Below the pieces are notes generated by a model that saw only the letters and a program-made list of their open reading frames with translations, was not told the origin of the DNA and ran no database searches. A stretch of DNA of 64,000 nt from Ricordea florida (taxonomy: Eukaryota > Cnidaria > Anthozoa > Corallimorpharia > Ricordeidae), in assembly GCA_949710005.1 (NCBI GenBank), contig OX453272.1, positions 7,282,133 to 7,346,132 on the forward strand, read 5' to 3'. Of this stretch, positions 13,401 through 23,700 are shown one piece after another. The number at the start of each line of letters is the position of its first letter. Within the stretch, counting starts at the first letter, position 1. Both the position numbers and the translations under genes were made by a program.

Positions 13401-16400
13401 AAAAATTTGGACAGGTGGTTCAGACGAGGACATTTTTTAAAACAGCACCAAGCTTACACAACTTACAGGTGTTTGCTGAAGGTTCATTTGCCTTAGCATT
13501 CAAGACAATGGAACAATTCATGAAAAAAAAAATTATAATGTGAGTTTCTTCCATACAGTACAATGACAAAGCAAGTAAAGGGTTGAGTACTTTAAGTGAT
13601 TTAGGAGAGAGGAAATACTGTTAACAGTAGCTTTGAAATGTCAGATCACTGTACCTAGGAAATTGCTTGGTCCCTGTAAATTTAATGTATTTTGTTTGGA
13701 TATGATGTCTTTTTTAAAAAAGCTCCCTTTGGATTTGTAGCAAAACAGAGAGACTCACACAAGATAGCAGATCAAATTGGACTCCATTCCAGCCCATCTC
13801 TTATGCAATTTGACATAACGGGCTCTCTAATGAACTGATTATTTATAATTATTAGGAGCAAATTACATAACAATGAGATCTGGCAGATCAGAGGCCTTCA
13901 TAAAGATCCAATTATACAGGATGGCAGTAAGTCATCAGTAAACCTATATGGGTATAACATGTTAAAATCATACAAAGGGAACAAAACATGAAACATCCGA
14001 TAAACGCTTGAAAAGAATGTGAGCCAATCAGATGAGAGATGTGGATAAGTAATGGTCAACAGAATCAGTGCTGGACAAGAGATACATTTCATGGAGAGAC
14101 AATATAAACAAGTTGCATTATATTGTGTCTAGTAAATAGATCTCAGTTACTGTGAGGCAGCCCCTGGCATAAAGATGGTAACCACAAAAGGGCCACAAGG
14201 TGATAATAAAGATGATGATGATGACAACAATGATGATACATTCAATGATGATGATGGTGATATTAATAGTATAACTGAAAGTCAATAGGAATGTATGAAG
14301 ATGCAATATTATAGTTGATTATAATGATGAAGATGATTATGATGGCGATAAAAACACTGTGCATCTACTAGTTAGCCAGCTTCCTTTGGACACTTTAAGT
14401 TAATACACTCAAATGGTAAACATCAAAAACGTTTATTTGCTTTATAACACTCTTGCTGAGACAATTCAACAGTTCTATAACTTAAATTCATAGCTCACTG
14501 CTTATGCCATTTTTCTTTAAATGAGCAGACAGTTAACATAGCAGTGCAAAATTATTAATGTTTACTTTCACTGAAAAAAGCATGAGCATGAAACATTAAA
14601 CTAGGTAATGATTAAAAGTAATGTAGATTTCAATATCATTAATCATTTCAATAATACTAAAATATTACTAAATTCATATTAATCTTAAGTCATTTAAATT
14701 ACTGAGACAAGGTATCTAAATCCTCACAAAACAAAATTAATGTGATCTGGGGATTCAAAGGTCTATGGCATTTTTGTGCATTGAATACTATTTTACAATA
14801 ATTATTTCATGCTAACTGAACACTATTTTTAGGACACAAGAATTTACACATTTGGTAAACAATTCTTACTTCCTTTAGTAACCATGTACCAATGCCCCCT
14901 ATTAACAACCATTTGATTCAACTACAATTGCTGTAATTGATAATTAAGGGTGATCATGATAGGTTAATGCTTCCTTGAATCATTTTGCATAATTATTATC
15001 ATCGATCAATTTACCTTTGCTGCAGCTATCTTGATGTAATCTACACATTTTCTGTGTCTGTTTTTTTCAGCTAAAGCCAATGCTGAAAAGCCCTCCTTGT
15101 CTGTCTGATTTACATCCAGTTGAACAGTTTCAACCAAATATTTCAAACACTGAAACAAATACATGTACACTTGAATAAATAATGTCCATTCACCTGGATC
15201 TAGTACAGTAACTGTAAATAGCACATGTCCAGGTTACCTATAGCATGAATCTTGGTTCATTTGGTTCATTTTATGCAAGGGAACACAGCAAAATTAAACA
15301 AACCTCATACTGTCCTTGTTCAGCTGCATCATGTAATGGTGTGCCCCCAAGCTTATCCACTGATGATATATCACCTTTGGCATTCAACCATTTAAGAACA
15401 CTAAGATGACCTGATATGACAAAACAAGTGGTTGATAAACAAATTAATTTGTTGTGCAATGTGTCTGTGCAGTTACATGTATGGATAAGAGACAGGCAGA
15501 CGTAGTAAGAAGAGAAAATGGCAACTGCATGTACAAATAAATTTGTAACCTACCAGCAATTATCTCAGTGCAGTTAATGGCCTTGTATCCCATTAGTCAA
15601 TATTACTATTTAGTATAAATACTCAGGTGATTAGACAAAAAACATGTGCTCTGATTGGTTCGCTTTCTTGGATTATCAGCTGATAATCACCTCCATGAAC
15701 AAAATGGGTACCAGTTGTTCACCCACTTTTGATGACATAAAATTTTTTCCTGTTGTACAATGTTTTTTCTTTTCTTTTTTTGAAATCATCACCTGTGTAT
15801 TTATAACAAAACAATTATTTGCCTCGGGCTCAGTGATTATCATTGAATATTCACCTCAAATATTCACCTTGACTTCGTCGCAGTGAATATTCACCATTAA
15901 CCACTTCGCATTTGGCGAGTAATTGTTAATTAAATTGCCTTCCTTTGGTATGATCCGAATTGGGATTTGTGATCCAACTTCACTGGGATCATAGTGCATC
16001 ACAGGAGCCCATGAATCCACTATGGACAAGGATTATTTTGGTTTATAATTATTTGATGTGCCATGATAGGAGTGATCCTGGATCAGAAACACTGATCCAG
16101 ATCATACCAAATGGATACACCCTTAACTCAGAAACATGCAAACACAGTATTGTTGGCATTGCATGACCCATCCTGAGATTGTTAATGAGTTGGCAATGCA
16201 GTAGAAGGCTGCATTTTGTGACTATGTCACCAGAAACCATGGTTAAAAACTACATGTGTTGGGTACACTGTAAACAAAGTACATGCACATTATTATTGAT
16301 TATTATATAATCAATAAATTATTACTTATTAATGAAGTTGGCGTTATCACATCTTAGTGTATAGTGCAGTAACCCAGTTTACCCTGTGACGCGGCATAGT

Positions 16401-18243
16401 GTGCTGGAGTAGCCCCAGTTGTATCCCTCTCAGCTACTGCGGCTTCACCACTCTCAATCTATGAGAGAGTAAAATAATGCAGAATATAACTTGAAAAACA
16501 GTTGTCATAAAAATACAAAGTAATCAAGCAAAGAAAATACTCAGTCTGGTAACCTTGCAATTACATCTAAGGGATAAATGACATACAACTGAAAAAAAAG
16601 GAAAATGATATTACAAAAGATTGGGTGGTCTGGGATCAGATACTCAGTACTGATTAAAATACAGTATTAGTATAGAGATTCATAAAACTACATGGCCCTG
16701 ACCCTACTTTCTGTTCTCTTTCTAGCCATGTTTGTCTTGGGGAAAAAAAAAGCTAGATTGATTTTTTCTCAAAAATGGGCTGCCAACTGCATTTTATATT
16801 TTAAAATTGTATTGTTTAACTTTATAACTGCAAATTTATTTTAGAGGGTACCGGAACATTCTTACCAAATATCCTACACAGTCGAGGTGTCCATTCTGTG
16901 CAGCACCATGAATTGGTAACATTCCATCTCTGGCTCGCACATCACACTTGCCTCCAACACTGTGAAGATACTTCAGACAGTCTAAGTTACCATCTTGAGT
17001 GCTAAGATACAGAGGTGTGGTTCCATCTGTTGCAAAATCATTGACGCAACTAAAATAAAGTAATATATTTTTTTTAAACAAGGGAAGATTCTGGTTATTA
17101 AAACCATCCTGGAACAATGTAATTATGCAGTACAGGTGTAGTACAAATAACCTACAAAATCACAACAGTTACTTGGATCAATCAATCAAAATTACATGTA
17201 ATAGCAAAGTTTTAGGGAGGGAACTAGATGACTTGGAGCCAGGGGTTGGAAAGTGTTAATGTTTCCAAGGACGTGGGGCAGGGAGGAGGTTAAGAGGATA
17301 GGAAAAGGGTAGATTTCACTTTTCCTTTAACCAGTGCATTGTACATGTAGTTGAAGATACAGAGCAATTTTCCATTGGTGCCATTTTTGTTGTTCATACA
17401 GCCATACCTTTTGTTGGTATTACTCAAATCATTGGAGGGGGGGGGGCACAAGAAAATAATTAAGCAAATTGACCCAGATAAAAGAACAGTACTGTTGAGA
17501 AGGGAAGGTGGATTGGGGTATATTTTGATTATTTCATAATTCATGTATAAGGTCAGGCCTATTAAAAACGACTACATCAGACCAAACTTGCAAACGTAAA
17601 CAAAGAAAAAGAAAGAACAAGAATGAACAAGTAAAAATGGAAGAAAAAAGGAAATACGATCGTGCTCCTGTGGCAATCATATCAGAAAAGAATTATCTTC
17701 CTCTCGTTACACCTTCACAGCATGGTTTGCTGACAAATGAGAGAGCGTTAACCTGTACCTGTATCCAGCCTTGAAGATCAACAGCTGTAAACATGTCAAG
17801 TGACCTCCAGAAGCCGCGAAATGGACTGGGGTCATATGATTTCGAGACTTAGCCCTGGGGTATCCGCTGCCCTTTTCGAGCAACCATTTAACAGTCTCAA
17901 ATCGGCCAAATCGCGCGGCTAAATGAAGTGCAGTATGCCCCGAACTGTCCCTTGTATCTGCGTCAACTCTTCTATGTTCTATGAAATATTTCACGCAGTC
18001 TAGGTGTCCTTGAGCAGCCGCATCGTGTAGCGGGATAGCACCACTTCTTCCTTTCACTTTTGACGATATACCGACAGATTCTATCAACCATTGGACACAT
18101 TCCAGTTTTCCATTTCTAGCTGCATAATGCAGCGTACTCGCTCCAAAACCATCAGCTGCATACGATACTGTCCGTCGAAGGGCCCGTAAAGTTTGAAGAT
18201 CACCATCTTTTGCGGCAATAAGAGCACGCTCCGCCTCGGCCAT
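2538..18243 (-). CDS. ESPN-like: Espin-like ankyrin-repeat actin-bundling protein
   Basis: I join seven minus-strand exons: 18243-17759, 17049-16866, 16458-16383, 15410-15304, 15149-15015, 8261-7937 and 3016-2538. All junctions have AG/GT sites and matching phases, and the sum is 1791 nt (596 residues plus stop). Exons 1-5 encode about nine ankyrin repeats that follow espin closely (for example DGTTPLYLSTQDGNLDCLKYL, DKLGGTPLHDAAEQGQ). Exon 6 is basic and proline-rich (LPKKTTPP, FGSILPPPSEF). Exon 7 is acidic or serine-rich and ends in a tryptophan plus basic helix (LTAWRRQVLVNRRIKEKAR), reminiscent of espin-type actin-binding tails. Espins bundle actin in stereocilia and microvilli, so a role in sensory-cell or microvillar actin bundles is inferred. 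The first five exons are secure. Assigning the last two to the same gene rests on strand, order and phase, and short exons could be missing in the introns of 6.75 and 4.9 kb. Confidence 0.72.
3430..4060 (+). repeat. Dispersed repeat family, full copy plus truncated copy
   Basis: A block starting TTATTATATGGCTACAATAG runs through GCTGAGCGGACAAGATTTTC and ends near 3870 with GGTTAATAAGTAGTATTTATT. A second truncated copy starts at about 3866 and runs to about 4060. Related copies lie at 53912-54352 and, reversed, at 57303-57660. Internal inverted segments (AATAACTTATTAACC / GGTTAATAAG) suggest a non-autonomous DNA element. It is in the last intron of the espin-like gene. Confidence 0.75.
4165..4719. 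repeat. ACTG tetranucleotide satellite, part 1
   Basis: Long runs of GACT/CTGA units are interrupted by GGCT, TGTC and GATCATGACT variants, so a higher-order pattern with recurrent 'ACTGATCATGACT' blocks is visible. The array continues at 4960-5150 and 5660-5998, split by a palindrome and a LINE tail. Confidence 0.9.
4720..4895. repeat. 176-bp near-perfect palindrome with hammerhead-like core
   Basis: The arms of 88 bp are reverse complements around 4807/4808, with a single mismatch near 4774/4841. The right arm carries GCT (stem I), CCGACGA (core, CUGANGA with U4 to C), GGGC-TAAC-GCTC (stem II with a GNRA-like-size loop), GAAA, then C-GTC and AGC closing stem I. This is the layout of the minimal-stem-III hammerhead ribozymes described in Penelope-like elements. 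The following sequence (AGCACCAGTTTCTTTAGAAAC, 4931-4951) recurs in degenerate form near 60252. The family link is inferred from motif recognition. Confidence 0.7.
4960..5150. repeat. ACTG satellite, part 2
   Basis: GACTGACT units with GATCATGACT blocks resume directly after the palindromic element and end where the LINE tail begins. Confidence 0.9.
5150..5665 (+). mobile_element. 3' end of a CR1/jockey-like LINE
   Basis: An open stretch encodes the familiar C-terminal tail of coral non-LTR reverse transcriptases: FNKLKWIPFFENAKLAKCC, then HKRLQGRAPSYLTSLL, SETHSRQTRYAKFN and ACQEWNKLHLQMRKQ, with in-frame stops. An AT-rich 3' UTR follows and ends CTCGATAAATGAAGACTTTACTTACT, running straight into CTGA repeats. 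The same terminus occurs again at about 5774-5800, also followed by CTGA repeats. The copy is severely 5'-truncated and inactive. Confidence 0.75.
5660..5998. repeat. ACTG satellite, part 3, with second LINE terminus
   Basis: GACT/GGCT repeats with GATCATTACT and GATCATGACT blocks. A second copy of the LINE terminus (CTCGATAAATAAAGACTTTACTTACT) interrupts it at 5774-5800. Confidence 0.85.
5999..7936. other. Intron of the espin-like gene; no further gene seen
   Basis: AT-rich DNA with short open frames only. The segment 7440-7660 has AATAAA motifs and a promoter-like look and could be an old LTR, but I found no matching second copy. Confidence 0.4.
8262..9361. other. Intron sequence; possible solo LTR at about 8690-9105
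   Basis: The segment contains a TATA-like AGTATATAACC at about 8988, an AATAAAG at about 9059 and an end 'GTTGCTCCA', as in retroviral-type LTRs of invertebrates. No partner LTR, primer site or target duplication could be shown, so this is only a candidate. Confidence 0.25.
9362..10152. repeat. TCATTG/TCATCG hexanucleotide satellite
   Basis: About 790 bp of TCATTG and TCATCG hexamers with ACTGTC variants. Because the unit is a multiple of three and lacks stops in most registers, several frames stay open for 160-280 codons on both strands. These are not genes. It lies in the large fifth intron of the espin-like gene. Confidence 0.95.
10322..10401. repeat. TTA trinucleotide microsatellite
   Basis: A run of TTA/CTA triplets. 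Confidence 0.9.
10591..10632. repeat. ATGT microsatellite
   Basis: Short TATG tetranucleotide run with TATATG variants. Confidence 0.8.
10633..11447. other. Intron sequence without recognised gene
   Basis: Two 'CAATCACAATCCAG/CAATCAAAATCCAG' blocks about 80 bp apart (10878, 10960) suggest old repeats. No coding exon is supported. Confidence 0.4.
11448..11583. repeat. Fold-back repeat (MITE-like)
   Basis: The arms GAATAGAAGTGAGGCTAGAGG and its complement at 11560-11583 flank a palindromic centre (GCAAATAATATAATTTGC). Part of the same element (ATAATTTGCACCTTAAAGGCAG) recurs at 50035-50070. Confidence 0.75.
11584..14200. other. Intron sequence; degenerate GTGA-rich repeats at about 12390-12800
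   Basis: Between 12390 and 12800 a loose motif 'TTTTTCGTGATBCGTGAA' recurs several times at irregular spacing, suggesting an old decayed satellite. Elsewhere the region is AT-rich and without supported exons. Confidence 0.4.
14206..14345. repeat. GATGAT microsatellite, imperfect
   Basis: Imperfect GAT triplet runs in two clusters. Confidence 0.75.
14346..15014. other. Intron sequence; nothing recognised
   Basis: Very AT-rich, no repeats or exons supported. Confidence 0.5.
15945..16115. repeat. Fold-back repeat in intron 3
   Basis: TTTGGTATGATCC near 15945 and its complement GATCATACCAAA near 16100-16112 bound a short element with internal GGATCA/TGATCC repeats, which is MITE-like. Confidence 0.6.
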
Positions 18244-18691
18244 AATCCCTGAAACACAAAAGGACGTAAAAATTCCTTCAGTTTAGGTCGTTGTGATGTA
18301 GATCAGTGGCAAAAGCGGTTTACGACAGACGGTACGCTAACACATTTCATCTCATTAACAGTGCAAACCGAAATGGACCAAATATCGTTAATTATTTACG
18401 AGATATCTTACTTTTTCATCGCGCGCAGCCGAAGATCTTGCATGATATTGCAGTATTGATCCCGGTTGCACGCAACCAATCCAACGTTTATGCATGACAC
18501 GCAGACATAATAACTGTATTTTCAAATACAATAAGAAATTTACAGACGGGAAAGAAACGGTATATTGCAGAAAAAAGCCTATAATATCTCCACACGAATG
18601 TTTTGGATATTGCCGCTCTTAGATGAATCTGCAAGCATGTACAGCCAGCGAGAAATAAAACGCACGCATGCTCAAGGCCACCAGGATAAAC
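18244..18691. promoter_or_regulatory. Shared promoter region between espin-like gene and TAF10
   Basis: The start codons of the two divergent genes are only 448 bp apart, so transcription of both probably starts in this interval. It is less AT-rich than the flanks and has no obvious TATA box near either start, as expected for a housekeeping-type bidirectional promoter. The assignment is inferred from position only. Confidence 0.5.
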
Positions 18692-20811
18692 ATGGCGGAC
18701 GGCTCAAAGACAACACCAAGCGTACTGAACAAGACAAGCGGCGTAACCGCTAGTGGTGTATCTCAAGCTGGTCAAGCGCCGACTGCTAGCACAACCAATC
18801 CAATCCAAACCCATGTTGATACGAAAGTTAGGAATGCTGGCGCTTCTTTGGCCGAGTTTCTGACGCAACTGGAAGATTATACTCCGACGGTATCAAACGA
18901 AATTTGCAACGCTAGTTACTATTACTATTCTTGTTTTGTGTTTATATCACGTGAGGTCGTAAAGAGTTCACTTTTGGTATGCCAGTGTAAGAGTTTTGTA
19001 CCTGGGGAATGGTCATTTTAGTTCTAATTTCTTGACTTCACAATTACCTAGTTTTACGATATGATAATTAATGTGAGCTGAGGTATGTTTGTTGTGGTTC
19101 AATTTTACCTTGGTTTATATTTTGTTTTTCTTTGTCTTGGCCCATGGTTAGACATGTTAATGAATTTAACATTATAGGGGAACAAAATTTAAACCAAGGC
19201 TACAATTGAACCACAACATATGCACTGTAGTAATTGTCAGTTTACCATGTTGATCGTACAAGTGTATTTTTTATTTTATTAATTATTTGATTATTGCTAC
19301 TTAAACTGCCTTGTTTGATTACAACTCAGATACCAGATGCAGTTACGGCATTTTATTTGAACCGTTCAGGATTTGACTCCACTGATTCCAGAGTGTAAGT
19401 TATAGTCGTCTCATTAACATTATATGGATATTATTTTTATATTCTTGTCATACTTAAATATAACTTAATGTTAATAAGAATAATCTTTCATTTTTTGTGT
19501 GTGTGTTTATGTGTGTTTTTCTCCCATCTTTTAAGTGGTATTAGTGCATAACTGACCAAAGTCAGAAGGGAAAATGAATACAGTCACTTCTCACTGAAAG
19601 AAGAACAGCTATTGCATTCAGTAACTTTCTCATTTCTACAGAGTGAGGTTGATATCTCTTGCTGCACAGAAGTTTATATCAGATATTGCTAATGATGCCT
19701 TACAGCACTGTAAGATGAGAGGATCAGGGCAAAGCTCAAGAAAGTCAGGAAGAGTAGGTTGACATGATACGTACACATGTGCACATTGGTTTCATAAACC
19801 CTTTCACTTGCAGAAGTGATCAGGAAGGAACTTCTCCATACAAGAACAGTGCAATGTATGACCAACTGTTAATCAGAATCACAGAAATGGTCAACTCATA
19901 CATCATGGACTGATCTGACACCAACTAACTTAAGAGAATTGCTACTCAGATGTTGGAAGTGAAAGGGTTATGGGCTGGTTACTGGGTAAATTGATCAGCT
20001 GTGAAGACAACTTTTCCTGGCTGCTTTCAACATCTCATGCAAAAGAGCAAAACATAAGTTCTCTTTACATGTATGTCGAGATACCTGCCTGTTCCAAACT
20101 TTAACAAAACCCCTGTGTACAGTATGAGGTTTTTCTTTTGAACTGAGGGGAAGGGCTCTAACCAGTTTAACCTTTTCACTTCCAAGATCTAAATAATAAT
20201 TTTTATATGTTCAAAAAGTACCATTCAGCTCCTGATCATTTGTTGAGGAATTTGATGTTACATACATCAATTTAGCAACCTTCCATGTCTCTTTTTTCTA
20301 TAGCTGCTGATATTGTTTGGATAAGTTCTGTATTGACACTTTTTTCAAGGTTAAGGGTTACATTGACATTTATTTGTCCCAGGTTTGTATGTAACTCTGT
20401 GTTATAGAGGTTTCCAAAAAAAAGCCACCTACACTGTAAAATTTCAATGAACTGAATTATCTTTTTATTTTTCTCTTTTTTTTTTTTCTTTCTGCTTTTA
20501 ATAGAGATGTAGCTCTCAACTGCAAAATTTTCAATTTAGCCACCTAGAAAAAGAAATTACAGTAAACCGGGCAATGAAATAGTGCATCAAGACATTAATT
20601 GCAAGCCAGGGAAGAATCAGAACTGACTGCATGAAATAATATGGAAAATAAGTGGTTCTGATCTGCCTGTGATACAATGAAGGCACTCACTATTCACATT
20701 TTCCCTTCTTTTTTTCCACAGGATAAACGCTATACTTTAACAATGGAGGATTTAACTCCAGCTCTTAGTGAATATGGAATAACTGTCAGAAAACCCCCAT
20801 ATTTCATTTAG
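18692..20811 (+). CDS. TAF10: Transcription initiation factor TFIID subunit 10
   Basis: Four exons, 18692-18889, 19330-19394, 19642-19753 and 20722-20811, join in phase to 154 residues. TAF10 is a histone-fold subunit shared by TFIID and SAGA, acting in the nucleus in RNA polymerase II initiation. The start MADGSK lies in a good context (AACATGG). Residues 1-50 are a low-complexity Ser/Thr/Ala tail. The conserved domain follows: [47 protein letters not shown], and the C-terminus [16 protein letters not shown] ending KPPYFI. All splice sites are GT-AG. It is divergent from the espin-like gene. An AATAAA lies about 290 bp downstream (near 21107). The identification is secure. Confidence 0.95.
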
Positions 20812-21690
20812 GTCTATGATGCTTAATGTATTTTTTCTATTGTAAGCTATTCTGTGTAAAGTTTTGTTAATGTACAAATTTTATGCTCAGAAACAAATTA
20901 AAAATGTGACTGCAGTAGGCAAACTTTTGAATATTAATTATTGTCAACTAAGTTTGCTTTTTTCACTTTATACTATGTATCCTTTACATTATATACAATT
21001 TAGTATTCCTCAGTGAAATATTTTGAAGTGAATTTGGTGGATTTACTGTGTAACTCATGCATACAGTGACTCAGATAATGTGAATGCTCAGAAACCAGTC
21101 CTTGAATAAAGCATAGTTAATAGAAACCATGAATAAAGTTTATGAAGTTTATACCCCAAATCCAGACAGATAATGATATAAAGCATTATTTCAACCTAAG
21201 CACCCTTTCTCCCTGAATGCTAACTTTGGCAAAAAATTATGGTACATTTGATGACTTGCCCAAAGCCAGACCATCCTTCATGCTTGGAAAAAAAACTGAA
21301 GGCTGTCATACCTCAGTCCTTAGTATTAAAATCAAAGTAGGACTATGGTGAACTCGTGGATATGTTTACAAAACAGAGAAAAAAGAAATAATTTAAAAAT
21401 TAACGAGGTGTTTTTTCAGAGTTGTGATTGAATGAACTTGAAGATAATTTTAATAATCTATAATCACAACATAAAAGTGACCAGGGAGCTGAGTAGCTTT
21501 TTGAAATAAACAGACAGTGAGTACATGACGCCAATCATTTGACTACACTAGGCATCAGTTATAAGGCAGGTGGCAAGCATACAGTTGTTAAAAAATTTGA
21601 TAACTTAACATAAGGGTACAGGATTAAATGGCACCGAAACCAAATGTAGTTCTGGTATCCTGCTGCTCACTGTCTGTGAGTTCAAAGTTT
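20812..21690. other. 3' flank of TAF10; nothing else seen
   Basis: AT-rich DNA containing the probable TAF10 3' UTR and polyadenylation region. No further exons recognised. Confidence 0.5.
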
Positions 21691-21912
21691 CTAACACATG
21701 TAACAGGGTCCTTCTGAATAAGGTCTGAATTTTGTTGCCATGACATTGTCAATTTTATCATCATTATAGTTTTTGTTGTCTACAAGTCTATTCAATGTAT
21801 TCAACAGAAATATCCACCTTGATTCTGCAGCTGATAATGAACAAAACCATGTAGGACAGCCCAGCTGACGAATCATACCAAACAAGTCTTTCTTGCATTT
21901 TTGCAAAGTATG
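21691..21912 (-). pseudogene. Helitron-like replicase fragment
   Basis: A minus-strand open stretch reads [20 protein letters not shown] followed by AAESRW. This resembles the conserved block of the Helitron-like N-terminal domain (AMIRQLG.PT.F.TLSAA...W). The frame is closed upstream by a stop at about 21915 and soon after the motif the similarity ends, so only a scrap of the rolling-circle element's gene remains. Confidence 0.5.
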
Positions 21913-22328
21913 TTAGTGATGATCTTAAAATCCTTAAGACTCTCAATCCTTTATCAAGTTGAATTAGTTTATTTACATTACCATCTCATTTTAGGTTATC
22001 AGTGGTATATATATTCAGGGTTGCACTTAAAAAAAATCACACTTTCCATCATTAATACAGCAATACATCTTTGTTTTTATCCTTATAACTTCTTGTTTTT
22101 ACAATGTAAATATGATGAGTCACACAACAGTAAGCAAAACAGGTAAGCCTATTTTTCCAACATGTCTACTTCAACACAATCTAGTTCACTTCAAGGTAAA
22201 TTCGGAAATCAATAGACAGAAAACTTTTCATTGTAACGGCTTGTGGTGTATTATATATAATATAACGCTTAATACATTTTCTACATGACTTACTCTTTTC
22301 GAACCCTTTAATGACTTTCTTACATTGT

Positions 22329-22440
22329 AATCTTCATGGTTCTCCGCCATGGCATGCGCCTCCATATTAAATGGTAAGCGTTGACATACTTCTTGACCGT
22401 CCCAATACTTCTCCAACTCCATTCCTGTTCGTACTAACAC
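22329..22440 (-). CDS. Possible 5' exon of an unrecognised minus-strand gene
   Basis: The open frame ends MEAHAMAENHEDYN immediately before a good donor (AAT/GTAAGA, at 22328), and the inner ATG is in the context GCCATGGCGG. I recognise no domain and could not find the next exon, so it may be chance. It is listed because donor and start context coincide. Confidence 0.2.
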
Positions 22441-23700
22441 TTAAATCAGTAGAAACGTCCTCCATGCGATGTTTCTTATCCAGGTTGGCCACAGAAGTTC
22501 TTCGGTTTTACATCATGGATTCGTCAATTTATTCTGTTTTCAGTAGTAGTTTCGTTCAATAACGAGTACTCATTTCGCTCATATAAGTTCTCATTCAAGT
22601 GCTAATTTCGCTCTATGAGTTCTCATCAAAGCTTACTACATTAGCAAGAGATTTTCTCATCTTCAGATCACTTTCGAGCCAACTGAAATTCATATACTGC
22701 TTGTAATCTTGGGGGCGGTCGATGGCGGTCGATGTCGGAAAAGCGAATAGTTATCATCTGTTCACGTTTAGCGCCTGGCCGAGTAAAAGGCTCATGAAAT
22801 TCAGTCTCCAAGTTGGTTATTGTCCTAACTGGAAACATTTAAACTCCTTTTGATTTTAGTAAGACCGCTAATGAGGCCCTGTTAGTGAGGCTCCTTATGT
22901 CGCGCGTCTGAGTTTCAAACCTTTTCACGTCGCAATTTCGGAAGGTCGCTGTCGTAATTTCACGTGAGCGGCTCGTCGTTCGTCGCCATTTCAGCTCCTT
23001 TATGTCGCCGTTTCAAGGCCATGTCGCTTTTCGAAATTTACCCCTAACAGGGCCTCGCTAATCGTTCTCTTAAGCTACAAAATCATTACAAACTCTGGCA
23101 ACGGTACCATACACTTTCAGCGTGAACTTTCATCAACAGACTTCCGTGACTTCGGTCACGACAATTGTCGTCTTCATATCGGTGCCCCCGAGTTCTATCC
23201 GACTAATTACAAAGATGTCTACACTGGAGTGAGTGAGTAGTGAGTGAGTGAGTGAGTGAGTGAGTGATCGACAATTTGCATATCGGAGTCCCCACAAAAA
23301 CTCGCAAATACGCTTCGCGTATCCACGAGTTAAAAAGGAGGAAAACAATGTAAGAAACCACTTTTTCCTCATCAAATAATTGGAATAATTTCAAATTCTA
23401 GAATTGACCTAATTCATCTGATGATATTCTCCCCCCCCCCCACTCCCAGGTTAAAAGAATTTGTCACCTCCCCTCATCCCCTTCCCGACCGTTATTTCAT
23501 TTGAACCTCACCCCAGTTTTCCGCTCGGTGTACTCTATCGCGAGGGGATGAAGGGTCATTACCTGATATTTAGAATACTCGGTTGTACTGTACGTGTAGT
23601 TACGGTAAATTTATATATATGGTGACTGTTTGACTACGGTTCGTGGTCTTTGTACAGGCCTGCATCACCTCGCAGTAGCCAGATTTTGCCGTTTTAAGTT
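22441..23700. other. Intergenic; GTGA microsatellite and C-run
   Basis: Holds a GAGT/GTGA microsatellite at 23228-23270 and a poly-C run near 23431. The segment 22900-23040 has repeated 'GTCGC...TTTC' pieces. The DCAF10 promoter presumably lies at the right end. Confidence 0.5.
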
